A DNA stretch of 64,000 nucleotides, from NCBI GenBank assembly GCA_016716265.1, contig JADJWQ010000006.1, forward strand, positions 3,313,501 to 3,377,500, written 5' to 3'. This document shows positions 34,661 to 43,659 of this stretch, in pieces. Source of the DNA: Planctomycetota bacterium (GTDB lineage Bacteria > Planctomycetota > UBA1135 > UBA2386). The position numbers were made by a program, and so were the translations under genes. The notes under the pieces were generated by a model, which worked only from the letters and a program-made list of their open reading frames with translations, had not been told where the DNA came from and searched no databases. Position 1 is the stretch's first letter; each line of letters begins with the position of its first letter.

Positions 34661-35635
34661 ATGCGCACGCGCGACCTCGGCTCCACCGGCATCCCGCTCA
34701 CCACCGTCGGGCTCGGCACCTGGGCGATCGGCGGCGCCAACTGGCGCTTCGGTTGGGGTGCGAGCGACGATCGGGAGGCGGTCGCGGCGCTCGTGCGCGG
34801 GGTACGCGCGGGTGCCAACTGGATCGACACCGCCGCGGTCTACGGCTTCGGCCACGCGGAGGAGCTCGTCGGCGCGGCCTTGAAGCAGATCGGCCCGGGC
34901 TCGCGCCCGTTCGTCGCCACGAAGTGCTCGCGCCTGCCGCAGGAGTCCGGGGTGCCGCGTGGGTGCCTGCAGCGCGATTCGATCCTCCGCGAGTGCGAGG
35001 CGAGCCTCCGCCGGCTCGGGGTCGATCACATCGACCTCTACCAGGTCCACTGGCCGGATCCCGAGGCCGACCTCGAGGAGGGCTGGGACGCGCTCGGCAC
35101 GCTGCTCCAGCAGGGCAAGATCCGCTTCGCCGGCGTGTCGAACTTCGACGTCGCGCAGCTGGACCGCGTCCAGGCCCGGCGCCCGGTCGCGTCGCTGCAG
35201 CCTCCGTACAGCATGGTGCGCCGCGGCATCGAGCCGGCCGTCCTGCCGTGGTGCGCGGCGCACGGCGTGGGGGTGGTCGTCTACAGCCCGATGCAGAAGG
35301 GGCTGTTGACCGGCCGCTTCGACGTCGCGCGCGCCCGCTCGTTGCCCGACGACGACCATCGCTCGCGCGACCCCGAGTTCCAGGGCGCGCGGCTCGCCGC
35401 GAATCTCGCGCTGGTCGACGCCCTGCGCGGTCTCGCCCAGGAGCTTGGCGCGACGGTCGCGCAGCTCGCGATCGCCTGGACGCTGCGCCGGCCGGAGGTG
35501 ACGTCGGCGATCGTCGGCGTGCGGCGGCCCGAGCAGGTCGAGGAGCTGCTCGGCGCGAGCGACCTCGCGCTCGACGCCGCGGTGCTCGGCGTCATCGATC
35601 GCCTGCTCGAGACCCGCGAGGCGCGGCTGGCCTGA
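34661..35635 (+). CDS. aldo/keto reductase
   Basis: 324 aa, family length. TIM-barrel oxidoreductase with the catalytic tetrad Asp56, Tyr61 (IDTAAVYGFG), Lys88 (FVATKCS) and His130 (DLYQVHWPD). NADPH-site features SNFDVAQL, VVYSPMQKGLLTGRF and a C-terminal VGVRRPEQVEELL loop. Reduces carbonyl compounds with NADPH in the cytoplasm; closest in pattern to the YajO/Tas-like group of putative aldehyde reductases. Stands alone between the efflux operon and the cytochrome gene. Confidence 0.92.
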   Translation: MRTRDLGSTGIPLTTVGLGTWAIGGANWRFGWGASDDREAVAALVRGVRAGANWIDTAAVYGFGHAEELVGAALKQIGPGSRPFVATKCSRLPQESGVPRGCLQRDSILRECEASLRRLGVDHIDLYQVHWPDPEADLEEGWDALGTLLQQGKIRFAGVSNFDVAQLDRVQARRPVASLQPPYSMVRRGIEPAVLPWCAAHGVGVVVYSPMQKGLLTGRFDVARARSLPDDDHRSRDPEFQGARLAANLALVDALRGLAQELGATVAQLAIAWTLRRPEVTSAIVGVRRPEQVEELLGASDLALDAAVLGVIDRLLETREARLA

Positions 35636-35674
35636 TGTAAAAATCGTACGCGGTACCGATCGGAAGCCAGTTGT

Positions 35675-35692
35675 CGTCACGGGGGCGTGACG
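35675..35692. terminator. perfect 7-bp inverted repeat after the aldo/keto reductase
   Basis: CGTCACG-GGGG-CGTGACG, a perfect stem with a four-G loop 40 bases beyond the stop at 35635. No T-run follows. It could be a terminator-like stem or an operator for the downstream gene. Confidence 0.4.
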
Positions 35693-35737
35693 CGGGAGGG
35701 GGGAGGGGCGCGGGCGGGCGGGATGTGAGCGGGCGGG
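35681..35737 (+). other. G-tract cluster with G-quadruplex potential
   Basis: About eight runs of three or more G in 57 bases, with spacers of 1–8 bases, on the coding strand of the cytochrome gene and ~190 bases before its start. The pattern meets simple G-quadruplex rules. The rest of the 287-base gap (35636–35922) has an A-rich patch near 35639–35643 and no gene. Confidence 0.45.
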
Positions 35738-35922
35738 AATGCCGCTTGCCTGCGGCCGCGCCCGATTGCGCGGAACCCGCGATGGGTGCGCAGCGACCGT
35801 TGCATTCGACCCGGGTGCGTCCCGGACCACGCGGCGATCGCTAGGGCGCCCTTCGATCCGCAGTCCCTCGACCGCGCGGCCCGCCCTCGCCGCGCGCTGA
35901 TCTCTCGGAGCTTCGCCGTCCC

Positions 35923-38700
35923 ATGAATGCGCGCATACCCGCTGTCCTGTTGGGAGCCGTCCTGACCTTGCCCGGCGCCGGCCGGGCGCAGACGCCCGAC
36001 CAGTTCGAGAGCCCGCAGATCCACCCCGCCGAGGTGTCGGCGGACGGTCTGCGCCTGCTGGTCGTCAACACGCCCGACGCCCGGCTCGTCGTCTACTCGC
36101 TGCGCGACCCGGCCCGACCGGTACTGCTGCGCGAGATCCCCACGGCCCCCGAGCCGGTGACCGTCCGGCTGCGCACCGCGACCGAGGCCTGGGTCGCGTG
36201 CCACCTGGCCGATGCGATCCAGGTCGTCGACATCGAGTCGGGCGAGCTGCTCGCCACCGTCGAGGTCGGCGACGAGCCGAGCGACATCGCCTTCGCCGGC
36301 GGCCACGCGTTCGTGTCGTTGGCGACGCGCAACGAGGTCGCGGTGCTCGACGCGGCGACGCGCGCACGCGTCACCTCGATCCCGATCGGTGGCGCCGAGC
36401 CGCGCTGGATGACGCGCAGCGCGGACGGCACGCGCGTCTTCGTCGCGGCGCACAAGTCCGGCAACCGGACCACCGTCGTGCCCGCGCGCCTCGCACCGCC
36501 GCAGCCGGCGCCGACCAATCCGGCGCTGCCGGCCCCGCCGCGGGTCGGGCTGATCGTCGACGCGGCCGATCCGGCGTGGCGCAGCGCGCACGGTGTCGAC
36601 CTGCCCGACCACGACGTATTCGAGCTCGACCCGGCGACGCTGACCGTCCGCCGGCGGTTCGCCGGCGTCGGCACCACCCTGTTCGGCATGGCCGAGCGGC
36701 CCGGCGCCGCGACGCTGTGGGTCGCGAACACCGATGCCCGCAACCTCGTGCGCTTCGAGCCGAACCTGCGCGGCCACGTCGTCGACAACCGGGTGACCCG
36801 GATCGAGGTCGGCGACGATCAGACCGGCGGCGGGACGCTCGCGTTCGATCTCAATCCCGGCATCGAGTACCGCGCCTTCCCGAGCGTGCCGGCACTGAGC
36901 ACGGCGCTCGCACAGCCGACCGATCTCGTGTGGTCGCCCGACGGCCAGCGGCTCTACGTCGCCGCGTTCGGTACCGACCGCATCGGCGTGCTGGACCCCG
37001 ACGGCAACGTGATCAGACGCATCGAGATCGGTCTGACGACCGGTGCCGCGATCGCGCCGCGGCAGAAGCGCGGGCCGCGCGGCCTTGCGCTGCACCCGGC
37101 CGGCCGCTGGCTCTACGTCGTCAATCGCCTGTCGAACACGGTCGGCGTCGTCGACACGGTCGGGATGGAGCTGGCGAGCGAGCTGGCGATGACCGATCCG
37201 ACGCCACCGGCACTCAAGGAGGCGCGCGGCTTCCTGTACGACGCCAAGCTGTCGGGCAACGGCACCGCGTCGTGCGCGTCGTGCCACGTCGACGGCGGCT
37301 TCGACGGGCTGGCCTGGGACCTCGGCGATCCGAGCGGCCAGCTGCGCACGGTCAGCACATCGATGAACCGGACCGTCGCGGTGCACCCGATGAAGGGCCC
37401 GATGACGACGCAGACGCTGCGGGCGATGGAGCAGGGCGGCGCCATGCACTGGCGGGGCGAGATGGGCGGCTTCACGGCGTTCGCCGCGTCGTTCGACACG
37501 CTGCTCGGCGGGCGGAGCCCGTCGACGACCGACATGGTGGCCTTCGAGCGCTTCGTGCACGCGATGAAGCTGCCGCCGAATCCGAACCAGAACCGGGACC
37601 GCAGCTATCCGACGTCGCCCGCGGGCGGGAGCGCAGCCGACGGCGAGCGCGTGTTCCACACGCTGATCGGTGGCGTCTATCAGCGCACGGTCTCGTGCTC
37701 GAGCTGCCACACACAATCGAACGGCACCAGCGCATTCGCGATCGACCCGCTCGTCACACAGCTGCCCCAGCCGTTCCGGGCGGCCGCGCTCGGGACGGTC
37801 TACCGCCGACTCGGGCTGCACCCGAACACGCAGGGCGTGCGCACGTCAGGCTTCGGGCTGCGCTTCGACGGCACGCACGTCGACGTCCACGGCCACCTCA
37901 GCGAGCCGGTGTTCGCCGTACTGAACAACGCCCAGCGGGCTGCACTGCAGGCGTTCGTCGTCGCGTTCGACACCGGTACGGCACCCGCCGTCGGGCTGAC
38001 GGTCGCGCTCGACGCCAGCAACCACGCAGTAGTACGGACCGTACAGGTGCGCGACCTGCTGCTGCGGCGCGCGGCCGCGCTCGACTGCGACGTGATCGGC
38101 CGCGGGATCATCGACGGGCGACCCGCGGGCCTCGTATGGGACCTCGGCACGTCGACGTTCCTGCGCGACCGCACCGGTGAGCCGCCGCTGACGGTCGGCG
38201 AGCTCGACGAGCTGATCGCGTCGGGGCGCGCACGGATCACGCTGGCCGGAGTCGCACCCGGTGCGGGCCCGACGCTCGCGCTCGACCGCGACCGCGACGG
38301 CCGGCCGGACGGCGATGCGCTGACGTTGCAGAGCTACGGCAGTGCATCGGGCCCCGCGCCGGTCGCCGCGCGGCTGCGGGCGAACTCGGCGCCGACGCTC
38401 GGCAACCGCGACTTCGCGCTCGTCGCCGAGCACGTTCCGCCCGGCGGCGGCGGCTTCGCGCTGGTCGCGGTCAACCGCACCGTGATGAACGTCTACGGCA
38501 TCGACATCTGGGCCGATCCGGGCTCGTCCGTCGCCTTCCAGATGCCGGTCGACGCGCGCGGGACCGCGACCCTCGCGATGCCGTTGCCGGCCGGGCACAG
38601 CGAGCTGGTCGGCCTCCGGCTGCACACGCAGGCGGTCTTCCCCGTCCCCGGATCCGGTGCTGTTGCGACGCAGGGTCTGACGATCGAGTTGCACGACTGA
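35923..38700 (+). CDS. secreted propeller / di-haem cytochrome c protein
   Basis: 925 aa. Signal peptide ends G-R-A|Q at about residue 23. Residues ~25–430 form a YncE-like seven-bladed propeller (repeats of 'W.a....i.vvDi.sg.l.atv.vG..P.di'; LWVANTDARNLVRF; LYVAAFGTDRIGVLDPDG). Two c-type haem sites follow: Cys451-ASCH with VDGGFDG, and Cys592-SSCH. Between them is GPMTTQTLRAM...HWRGEMGGFTAF, typical of MauG/cytochrome-peroxidase-like proteins in planctomycetes. The last ~115 residues (TLGNRDFALVAEHVPPGGG to TQGLTIEL) are the shared C-terminal module. Periplasmic or surface electron-transfer or peroxidase-like role inferred. Confidence 0.88.
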   Translation: MNARIPAVLLGAVLTLPGAGRAQTPDQFESPQIHPAEVSADGLRLLVVNTPDARLVVYSLRDPARPVLLREIPTAPEPVTVRLRTATEAWVACHLADAIQVVDIESGELLATVEVGDEPSDIAFAGGHAFVSLATRNEVAVLDAATRARVTSIPIGGAEPRWMTRSADGTRVFVAAHKSGNRTTVVPARLAPPQPAPTNPALPAPPRVGLIVDAADPAWRSAHGVDLPDHDVFELDPATLTVRRRFAGVGTTLFGMAERPGAATLWVANTDARNLVRFEPNLRGHVVDNRVTRIEVGDDQTGGGTLAFDLNPGIEYRAFPSVPALSTALAQPTDLVWSPDGQRLYVAAFGTDRIGVLDPDGNVIRRIEIGLTTGAAIAPRQKRGPRGLALHPAGRWLYVVNRLSNTVGVVDTVGMELASELAMTDPTPPALKEARGFLYDAKLSGNGTASCASCHVDGGFDGLAWDLGDPSGQLRTVSTSMNRTVAVHPMKGPMTTQTLRAMEQGGAMHWRGEMGGFTAFAASFDTLLGGRSPSTTDMVAFERFVHAMKLPPNPNQNRDRSYPTSPAGGSAADGERVFHTLIGGVYQRTVSCSSCHTQSNGTSAFAIDPLVTQLPQPFRAAALGTVYRRLGLHPNTQGVRTSGFGLRFDGTHVDVHGHLSEPVFAVLNNAQRAALQAFVVAFDTGTAPAVGLTVALDASNHAVVRTVQVRDLLLRRAAALDCDVIGRGIIDGRPAGLVWDLGTSTFLRDRTGEPPLTVGELDELIASGRARITLAGVAPGAGPTLALDRDRDGRPDGDALTLQSYGSASGPAPVAARLRANSAPTLGNRDFALVAEHVPPGGGGFALVAVNRTVMNVYGIDIWADPGSSVAFQMPVDARGTATLAMPLPAGHSELVGLRLHTQAVFPVPGSGAVATQGLTIELHD

Positions 38701-38715
38701 CCTGCGCGACGGCGG

Positions 38716-38721
38716 TATGGT
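38716..38721 (+). promoter_or_regulatory. -10-like TATGGT before the aminotransferase
   Basis: TATGGT ends 8 bases before the ATG at 38730, inside the 29-base gap after the cytochrome gene. No Shine-Dalgarno. Suggests separate, leaderless transcription despite the short gap. Confidence 0.5.
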
Positions 38722-38729
38722 CAGCCGCC

Positions 38730-40040
38730 ATGGACGCCACGCGCAGGACCTTCCTCGGCGCGCTCGCCGCGCCGCTCGCGACGCCCGCGGTCGTGCTGCG
38801 CCACGGCCGGCGGCACCGACCGACGTGCGGCGAAGTGCTCGCCGAGCTGGACCGCGGTCCGACCGACCCGCGCGCAGCCGCGCACGACGAGGACTTCTGG
38901 CAGACGGTCGCCGCGGCGTTCACCGTCGACCGCAGCCTGATCAACCTCAACAACGGTGGCGTGAGCCCGGCGCCCGCCGTCGTGCAGGCGGCGCAGCGCC
39001 GGCATCTCGAGGAAGCGAACCACGCGCCCGCCTACGTGATGTGGAGGCTGCAGCAGCCCGGCAAGGAGGCCGTGCGGCAGGCGCTGGCGCGGATCGCGGG
39101 CTGCGAGGCGGAGGAGGTCGCGCTGACCCGCAATGCCTCCGAGGGTCTGCAGACCTGTCAATTCGGATTCGACCTCGAGGCGGGCGACGAGGTCCTGTGC
39201 ACCGACCAGGACTATCCCCGGATGCTCAACACGTTCCGCCAGCGCGCCGCGCGCGACGGCATCGTGTTGAAGACCGTCAAGATCCCGGTGCCCTGCGAGG
39301 ATCCGGGCGAGATCGTGCGCCGTTACCGCGACGGCCTCACCGACCGCACCCGCCTGATCCTCTGCTGCCATGTCATCAACCTGACCGGCCAGATCCTGCC
39401 GGTCCGCGAGCTGGCCGCGCTCGGCCGCGAGCGCGGCATCCCGGTGATCGTCGACGGCGCCCATTCCTTCGCGCACGTCGACTTCCGGATCCCGGACCTC
39501 GAGTGCGACTACTTCGCGACCAGCCTGCACAAATGGCTGTTCGCGCCGATCGGGACCGGCCTGCTGTTCGTCCGGCGGGAGCGGATCCCCGGCCTCTGGC
39601 CGCTGATGGCCGCCAATACCGGCCAGGAGGCCGACATCCGGAAGTTCGAGGAGATCGGAACCTGCCCGATCGGCAACTACCTCGCGATCGCCGACGCGGC
39701 GCTCTTCCACGAGCGGCTCGGCACCGCGCGCAAGCAGGAGCGCCTGCTGTTCCTGCGCGATCTGTGGGCGAGGCGGCTGGGTGAGCACGAGCGCGTGCGG
39801 CTCAACACGAGCCTCGCTCCCGGAATGGCGAACGGCATCGCCAACGTGCGGATCGACGGCATCGACAGCAACGAGCTCGCGGTGCACCTGCAGCGCGCGC
39901 ACCGCATCATCGTGACGACCATACGGCACGAGGACTTCGAGGGCATCCGGGTGTCGCCGAGCGTCTACACGACGCCCGGCGAGCTGGAGCGCTTCTGCGA
40001 GGCCATGGAGACGGTCGCGCACGAGGGGCTGCCGGACTGA
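38730..40040 (+). CDS. Tat-exported class V aminotransferase
   Basis: 436 aa. The N-terminus TRRTFLGALAAPLATPAVV is a twin-arginine-type signal. The rest is a class V PLP enzyme: LINLNNGGVSPAP, ALTRNASEGLQTCQFG, Asp242 in VIVDGAHSF (pyridine-N contact) and Schiff-base Lys268 in TSLHKWLFAPIGTG. Similar planctomycete proteins are annotated as isopenicillin-N-epimerase-like; the true reaction (aminotransfer, desulfuration or epimerisation) is unknown. Export through Tat would fit a folded, cofactor-loaded enzyme. The gene follows the cytochrome gene closely. Confidence 0.88.
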   Translation: MDATRRTFLGALAAPLATPAVVLRHGRRHRPTCGEVLAELDRGPTDPRAAAHDEDFWQTVAAAFTVDRSLINLNNGGVSPAPAVVQAAQRRHLEEANHAPAYVMWRLQQPGKEAVRQALARIAGCEAEEVALTRNASEGLQTCQFGFDLEAGDEVLCTDQDYPRMLNTFRQRAARDGIVLKTVKIPVPCEDPGEIVRRYRDGLTDRTRLILCCHVINLTGQILPVRELAALGRERGIPVIVDGAHSFAHVDFRIPDLECDYFATSLHKWLFAPIGTGLLFVRRERIPGLWPLMAANTGQEADIRKFEEIGTCPIGNYLAIADAALFHERLGTARKQERLLFLRDLWARRLGEHERVRLNTSLAPGMANGIANVRIDGIDSNELAVHLQRAHRIIVTTIRHEDFEGIRVSPSVYTTPGELERFCEAMETVAHEGLPD

Positions 40041-40080
40041 CCGCGCACCGCCGGACCGCCGGCCACGACCAAGAGACCCC

Positions 40081-41046
40081 TTGGACACCCTCGAGCTGAT
40101 CCGCCAGAACCTGCTGTCGCCGATGGTCCTCGCCTATGCGCTCGGCATCGTCGCGATGCTCGTGCGCAGCGATCTGCGATTCCCAGATGCGCTCTACCAG
40201 ACGCTGTCGATCTACCTGCTGCTCGCCATCGGCCTGAAGGGCGGCGCCGCGCTCGCGGCGACACCGTTCGCCGACCTGTGGGCACCCGCGCTGGCGACAC
40301 TGCTGCTCGGCTGCCTGGTGCCGGTGCTGGTGTTCGCGGCGGCGCGCGGGCTGCGCTTCGAGATCGCGAACGCCGCTGCGCTGGCAGCGCACTACGGCTC
40401 GGTCTCGGTGGTGACCTTCATCGCCGCGCAGGCGTTCCTGCAGGGCGCGCACGTCGAGCACGAGGCGTTCATGCCGACGCTCGTCGCGATCCTGGAGGTG
40501 CCGGGGATCGTGGTCGCGCTGACGCTCGCCCGGCTCGCGGGTCGCGACGGCGGCTCGCTCGGGGGCGCGATCCGCGAGGTGTTGACCGGCAAGAGCATCG
40601 TGCTGCTGATCGGCGGCGTGCTGATCGGGGCGGCGTCCGGGCACCACGGCATGGAGTCGGTCGCGCCGCTGTTCGTCGACCTGTTCAAGGGTGCGCTGAC
40701 GCTGTTCCTGCTCGAGATGGGGCTCTTGACGGCTCAGCGGCTCGGCGACGTCCGGCGTGCCGGCGTGCGGCTGGTCGGGCTCGGGCTGGTCGCCCCGGTC
40801 GTGCTGGGCGCGCTCGGCGCGGTGGTCGGCTCGCTCGCCGGGCTCAGCGCCGGCGGCACCACCGTGTTCGCCGCGATGGTCGCGAGCGCGTCGTACATCG
40901 CAGCACCGGCCGCGGTCCGGATCGCGTTGCCACAGGCGAGCCCGAGCGTCTATCTGTCCGCCTCGCTCGTGCTGACCTTCCCGTTCAACCTGACGCTCGG
41001 CATCCCGCTCTACCACGCGCTCTCCACAGCGCTCCACCGACGTTGA
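40081..41046 (+). CDS. sbtA: SbtA-like sodium-dependent bicarbonate transporter
   Basis: 321 aa with about ten helices. Start taken as TTG 40081, giving MDTLELIRQNLLSPMVLAYALG, the family's usual opening. Signature segments: LYQTLSIYLLLAIGLKGGAAL, AALAAHYGSVSVVTFIAAQAFL, EMGLLTAQRL, and GGTTVFAAMVASASYIAAPAAVRIALP, all characteristic of SbtA. Inner-membrane uptake of bicarbonate driven by sodium in cyanobacteria; non-cyanobacterial members are less studied. The PII-like partner starts 12 bases downstream, reproducing the sbtAB arrangement. Confidence 0.93.
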   Translation: MDTLELIRQNLLSPMVLAYALGIVAMLVRSDLRFPDALYQTLSIYLLLAIGLKGGAALAATPFADLWAPALATLLLGCLVPVLVFAAARGLRFEIANAAALAAHYGSVSVVTFIAAQAFLQGAHVEHEAFMPTLVAILEVPGIVVALTLARLAGRDGGSLGGAIREVLTGKSIVLLIGGVLIGAASGHHGMESVAPLFVDLFKGALTLFLLEMGLLTAQRLGDVRRAGVRLVGLGLVAPVVLGALGAVVGSLAGLSAGGTTVFAAMVASASYIAAPAAVRIALPQASPSVYLSASLVLTFPFNLTLGIPLYHALSTALHRR

Positions 41047-41058
41047 GCTCGCAGCGCC

Positions 41059-41361
41059 ATGCACACCGTCCGCCTGAAGCTCGTGACGATCGTCGCCGAG
41101 GCCGTGCTGCGTGAACGCGTCGTGCGCGAGCTGCGCGACGCCGGTGCCCGTGGCTACACGCTGACCACTTGCGAGGGCGAAGGCTCCCGCGGGGTCCGGG
41201 CGAGCCAGTGGGAGGGCGGCAACCTGCGCATCGAGACGATCGTCGAAGCGGCGGTCGCCGAACGGATCCTCACGGGGATCGCCGACGAGTTCTTCGAGAA
41301 CTACGCGGTGATCGTGTGGACCCAGGACGTCGAGGTGGTGCGGGGCGGCAAGTACGCCTGA
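41059..41361 (+). CDS. sbtB: SbtB-like PII family regulator
   Basis: 100 aa, ferredoxin-like PII fold. Features: VRLKLVTIVAEAVLRERVVRELRDAGARGYTL, T-loop region CEGEGSRGVRAS (matching the 'G(K/E)GSR.VR' of SbtB), NLRIETIVEAAVAERILTGIADEFFENYAVIVW. In cyanobacteria SbtB binds adenine nucleotides including cAMP and controls SbtA. This copy ends ...VVRGGKYA and lacks the C-terminal CGPxGC redox loop of many cyanobacterial SbtB proteins. Function inferred from fold and from adjacency to sbtA. Confidence 0.88.
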   Translation: MHTVRLKLVTIVAEAVLRERVVRELRDAGARGYTLTTCEGEGSRGVRASQWEGGNLRIETIVEAAVAERILTGIADEFFENYAVIVWTQDVEVVRGGKYA

Positions 41362-41433
41362 GCCCGTCCGACCCGCGCGCTGGCTGGAGCGCGGACTGGC
41401 GCGCCCCGCCGGCGACGGCACGATCACGCAGCG

Positions 41434-41898
41434 ATGGGAGCTCCCTCGTTCCTGCTCGTCCTCGTCGCGCTGGCCGCCGGCGCGATCGTCGCGATCCAGC
41501 CCGGCATCAACGGCGCGCTGTACCGGCGTCTCGAGCACCCGATCCAGGCCGCGGTGATCTCGTTCACGGTCGGCTGGGCGACGCTCGTCGCCGCGTGCCT
41601 CGCGCTCGGCCAGCGCCTGCCGCGCCCTTCGATGCTCGCCTCGGCGCCGTGGTGGCTGTGGCTCGGCGGCGGCACGGTCGGGGCGTGCTTCGTGACGACG
41701 GCGCTGATCGTCGCACCGCGGATCGGCGCTGCGTGGTGGGTCGCGCTGATCGTCGCGGGCCAGATGCTCGCGTCCCTCGCGCTCGACCATTTCGGTCTGC
41801 TCGGATTCCGCCAGCGGCCGATCGACCCGCGGACCCTGCTCGGCGCAGGCCTCGTCATCGCCGGCGTCACGCTGATCTCGCTCGCCCGGCGCGGCTGA
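41434..41898 (+). CDS. DMT-family (DUF606/YdcZ-like) membrane protein
   Basis: 154 aa, about five helices. LLVLVALAAGAIVAIQPGINGALYRRLEHPIQAAVISFTVG is the diagnostic DUF606 opening; WWLWLGGGTVGACFVTTALIVAPRIGAAWWVALIVAGQMLASLALDHFGLLGF and GAGLVIAGVTLISL complete it. Single-domain members usually act as dimers. Substrate unknown. It may be cotranscribed with sbtAB (72-base gap). Confidence 0.88.
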   Translation: MGAPSFLLVLVALAAGAIVAIQPGINGALYRRLEHPIQAAVISFTVGWATLVAACLALGQRLPRPSMLASAPWWLWLGGGTVGACFVTTALIVAPRIGAAWWVALIVAGQMLASLALDHFGLLGFRQRPIDPRTLLGAGLVIAGVTLISLARRG

Positions 41899-42360
41899 GT
41901 CGCGCGCGCCCGGCACTCCGTCTCGAACCGAAGCACGGTCGAGCGCGATCGACCGACGGTGCCGCGCACGGGGCGAATCTCCGCTGCGCCAGTGCCACGG
42001 CGGACGCCGCCGCGCATCGATGCCCCAGCGGCGCCGCGGCTGCGGGACCAATGGCGCCGCACGGGCGGCGACATGATGCCCCCCGGCCCGGTCCGCGCGG
42101 CCGCGGTCGGGAGGACTTCCGCGGCAACGGGTGGAACCCTGGGGACCTTGACCCACGTCTGATCACCGAGCATCCTCCCGCGGGCTCGTAGCGCCTCCCC
42201 GCGTCTGCGGCGTTGCTCTGCGGGTCGGTCCTCTGGCCGCATGTTCCTCTGGCCGCATGTTCAGCCGGCAGCGTGGTCTGCTGGCTGCTCGCTGCCGGCC
42301 GCGGGAATGGTCGCGGTGCGGCGGACTCCCCTTCCTTCCTCCTTGCTCGGATCCTCCAAC
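41899..42360. other. 462-base intergenic region
   Basis: No supportable gene on either strand; short open frames have shadow-like composition. It holds the 16-bp tandem duplication at 42230–42261 and a pyrimidine-rich stretch (CTTCCTTCCTCCTTGC) just before the next ATG. No clear promoter motif. Confidence 0.45.
42230..42261. repeat. 16-bp perfect tandem duplication
   Basis: CCTCTGGCCGCATGTT occurs twice back to back about 100 bases before the ATG at 42361. Confidence 0.9.
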
Positions 42361-43659
42361 ATGCGTTTCGACTTCTCGATTCTCGCCACCAGCCTGCTCG
42401 CCGCCGGCGTCGCCGCTCAGGGCGGCCTCGGCGCTCACGTGCAGATCGGCACCTCCGGCTCGAACCAGCTCGACGTCTCGACGGCCGCGACGTCGAACAT
42501 GGGCTACGCCGTCAATGGCGCGCTAGGCGTCTCCGTCGACCCGAACGGCACCATCTGGGTGACGGCGCGTCGTAACACGGCGTCGACCGCCAACCCGCAC
42601 AAGCTGATCGAGTTCGATGCGAACGGCAACTTCGTGAACTCGTACGACCAGCCGACCGGCACCCTCGGCAGCGCCTGGGGCATCCGCGACATGGCGTGGG
42701 ACGGCGACTTCACGCCCAACTCGCGCATCTACGGCGGCTGCGAGCACGCCTCGACGGCCAACACCGTGTTCGCGTGGGACTGGACCAACAAGGTCTGGGA
42801 CCCGACCCGCAACATCGTGCTGCCGACCTGGGTCAACAACACCGCCCGCGCGCTGGCGGTCTGCCCGCCGAGCCACCCCGCGGTGCAGGCGCAGTTCCCG
42901 ACCTCGCCGCTCGGCGTACTCGTGCACACCAACTGGAGCGGCGTCGTCGAGTGGTTCGACATCGCGAGCGGCACCGCGGCCCAGCCCGCGACGCCGTCGC
43001 CGAACAACGGTGCCTACGGCGCCTACTTCAACGCCAACGACGGCACCGTCACGCTGTTCGGCCAGCTCGGCGGCCCGCGCGCGACCGACGGCGTCACGTT
43101 CGTGACGATCGACCTGACCGGCGCGCAGACCGGCCAGAAGTTCCTCGGCGACCTGAGTGTTCCCGGCACGAACCCCGGCGGCATCGCCGGCGGCGCGGAG
43201 TGGAACCCGAACTTCGCCAACAACTTCCGCGGTGAGGTCACCTACCTCACGCAGGCGAACAACGACACCGTCGTCCGCGTCCAGGGCGACTACAACTACG
43301 GCAGCATGGGCTGCCTGACCGGCTCGACGCACTCGGCGGACGGCTATGCCTACGTCGGCAATGCCGCATACAACGTCACGCTCGATGGCGTCACGACGGG
43401 CACGTCCGCGTTCCTCGCCTACGGTGTCGCCGGCCCGACGATCAATCCGCTGCCGTTCATCCTGAACTGCGGTATCGACCTCGGCCTGTCGGTGTTCGGC
43501 CTGATCGGCCCGATCGCGGTGACGGGTGGTGCCGCGCAGCAGACATTCAACCTGTCGACCGCCCCGGCCAACGTGTCGGTCAGCTGGCAGTGGCTCGTCC
43601 CGAATGCCAGCGGCAGGATCGACCTGTCGCGCGCGGGCTCGACCTACATCAGCCAGTGA
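42361..43659 (+). CDS. secreted protein with NHL-like opening
   Basis: 432 aa from ATG 42361. Signal peptide ends V-A-A|Q at about residue 20. The early region GALGVSVDPNGTIWVTARRN and KLIEFDANGNFVNSYDQPTG matches NHL/SMP-30 propeller blades; later repeats are weaker (RIYGGCEHASTANTVFAWDW, GVLVHTNWSGVVEWFDI). The last ~65 residues (LIGPIAVTGGAAQQTFNLS, SVSWQWLVPNASGRIDLSRAGS) resemble the end of the shared secreted module. Function unknown; probably extracellular. Followed by strong hairpins before a convergent operon. Confidence 0.78.
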   Translation: MRFDFSILATSLLAAGVAAQGGLGAHVQIGTSGSNQLDVSTAATSNMGYAVNGALGVSVDPNGTIWVTARRNTASTANPHKLIEFDANGNFVNSYDQPTGTLGSAWGIRDMAWDGDFTPNSRIYGGCEHASTANTVFAWDWTNKVWDPTRNIVLPTWVNNTARALAVCPPSHPAVQAQFPTSPLGVLVHTNWSGVVEWFDIASGTAAQPATPSPNNGAYGAYFNANDGTVTLFGQLGGPRATDGVTFVTIDLTGAQTGQKFLGDLSVPGTNPGGIAGGAEWNPNFANNFRGEVTYLTQANNDTVVRVQGDYNYGSMGCLTGSTHSADGYAYVGNAAYNVTLDGVTTGTSAFLAYGVAGPTINPLPFILNCGIDLGLSVFGLIGPIAVTGGAAQQTFNLSTAPANVSVSWQWLVPNASGRIDLSRAGSTYISQ

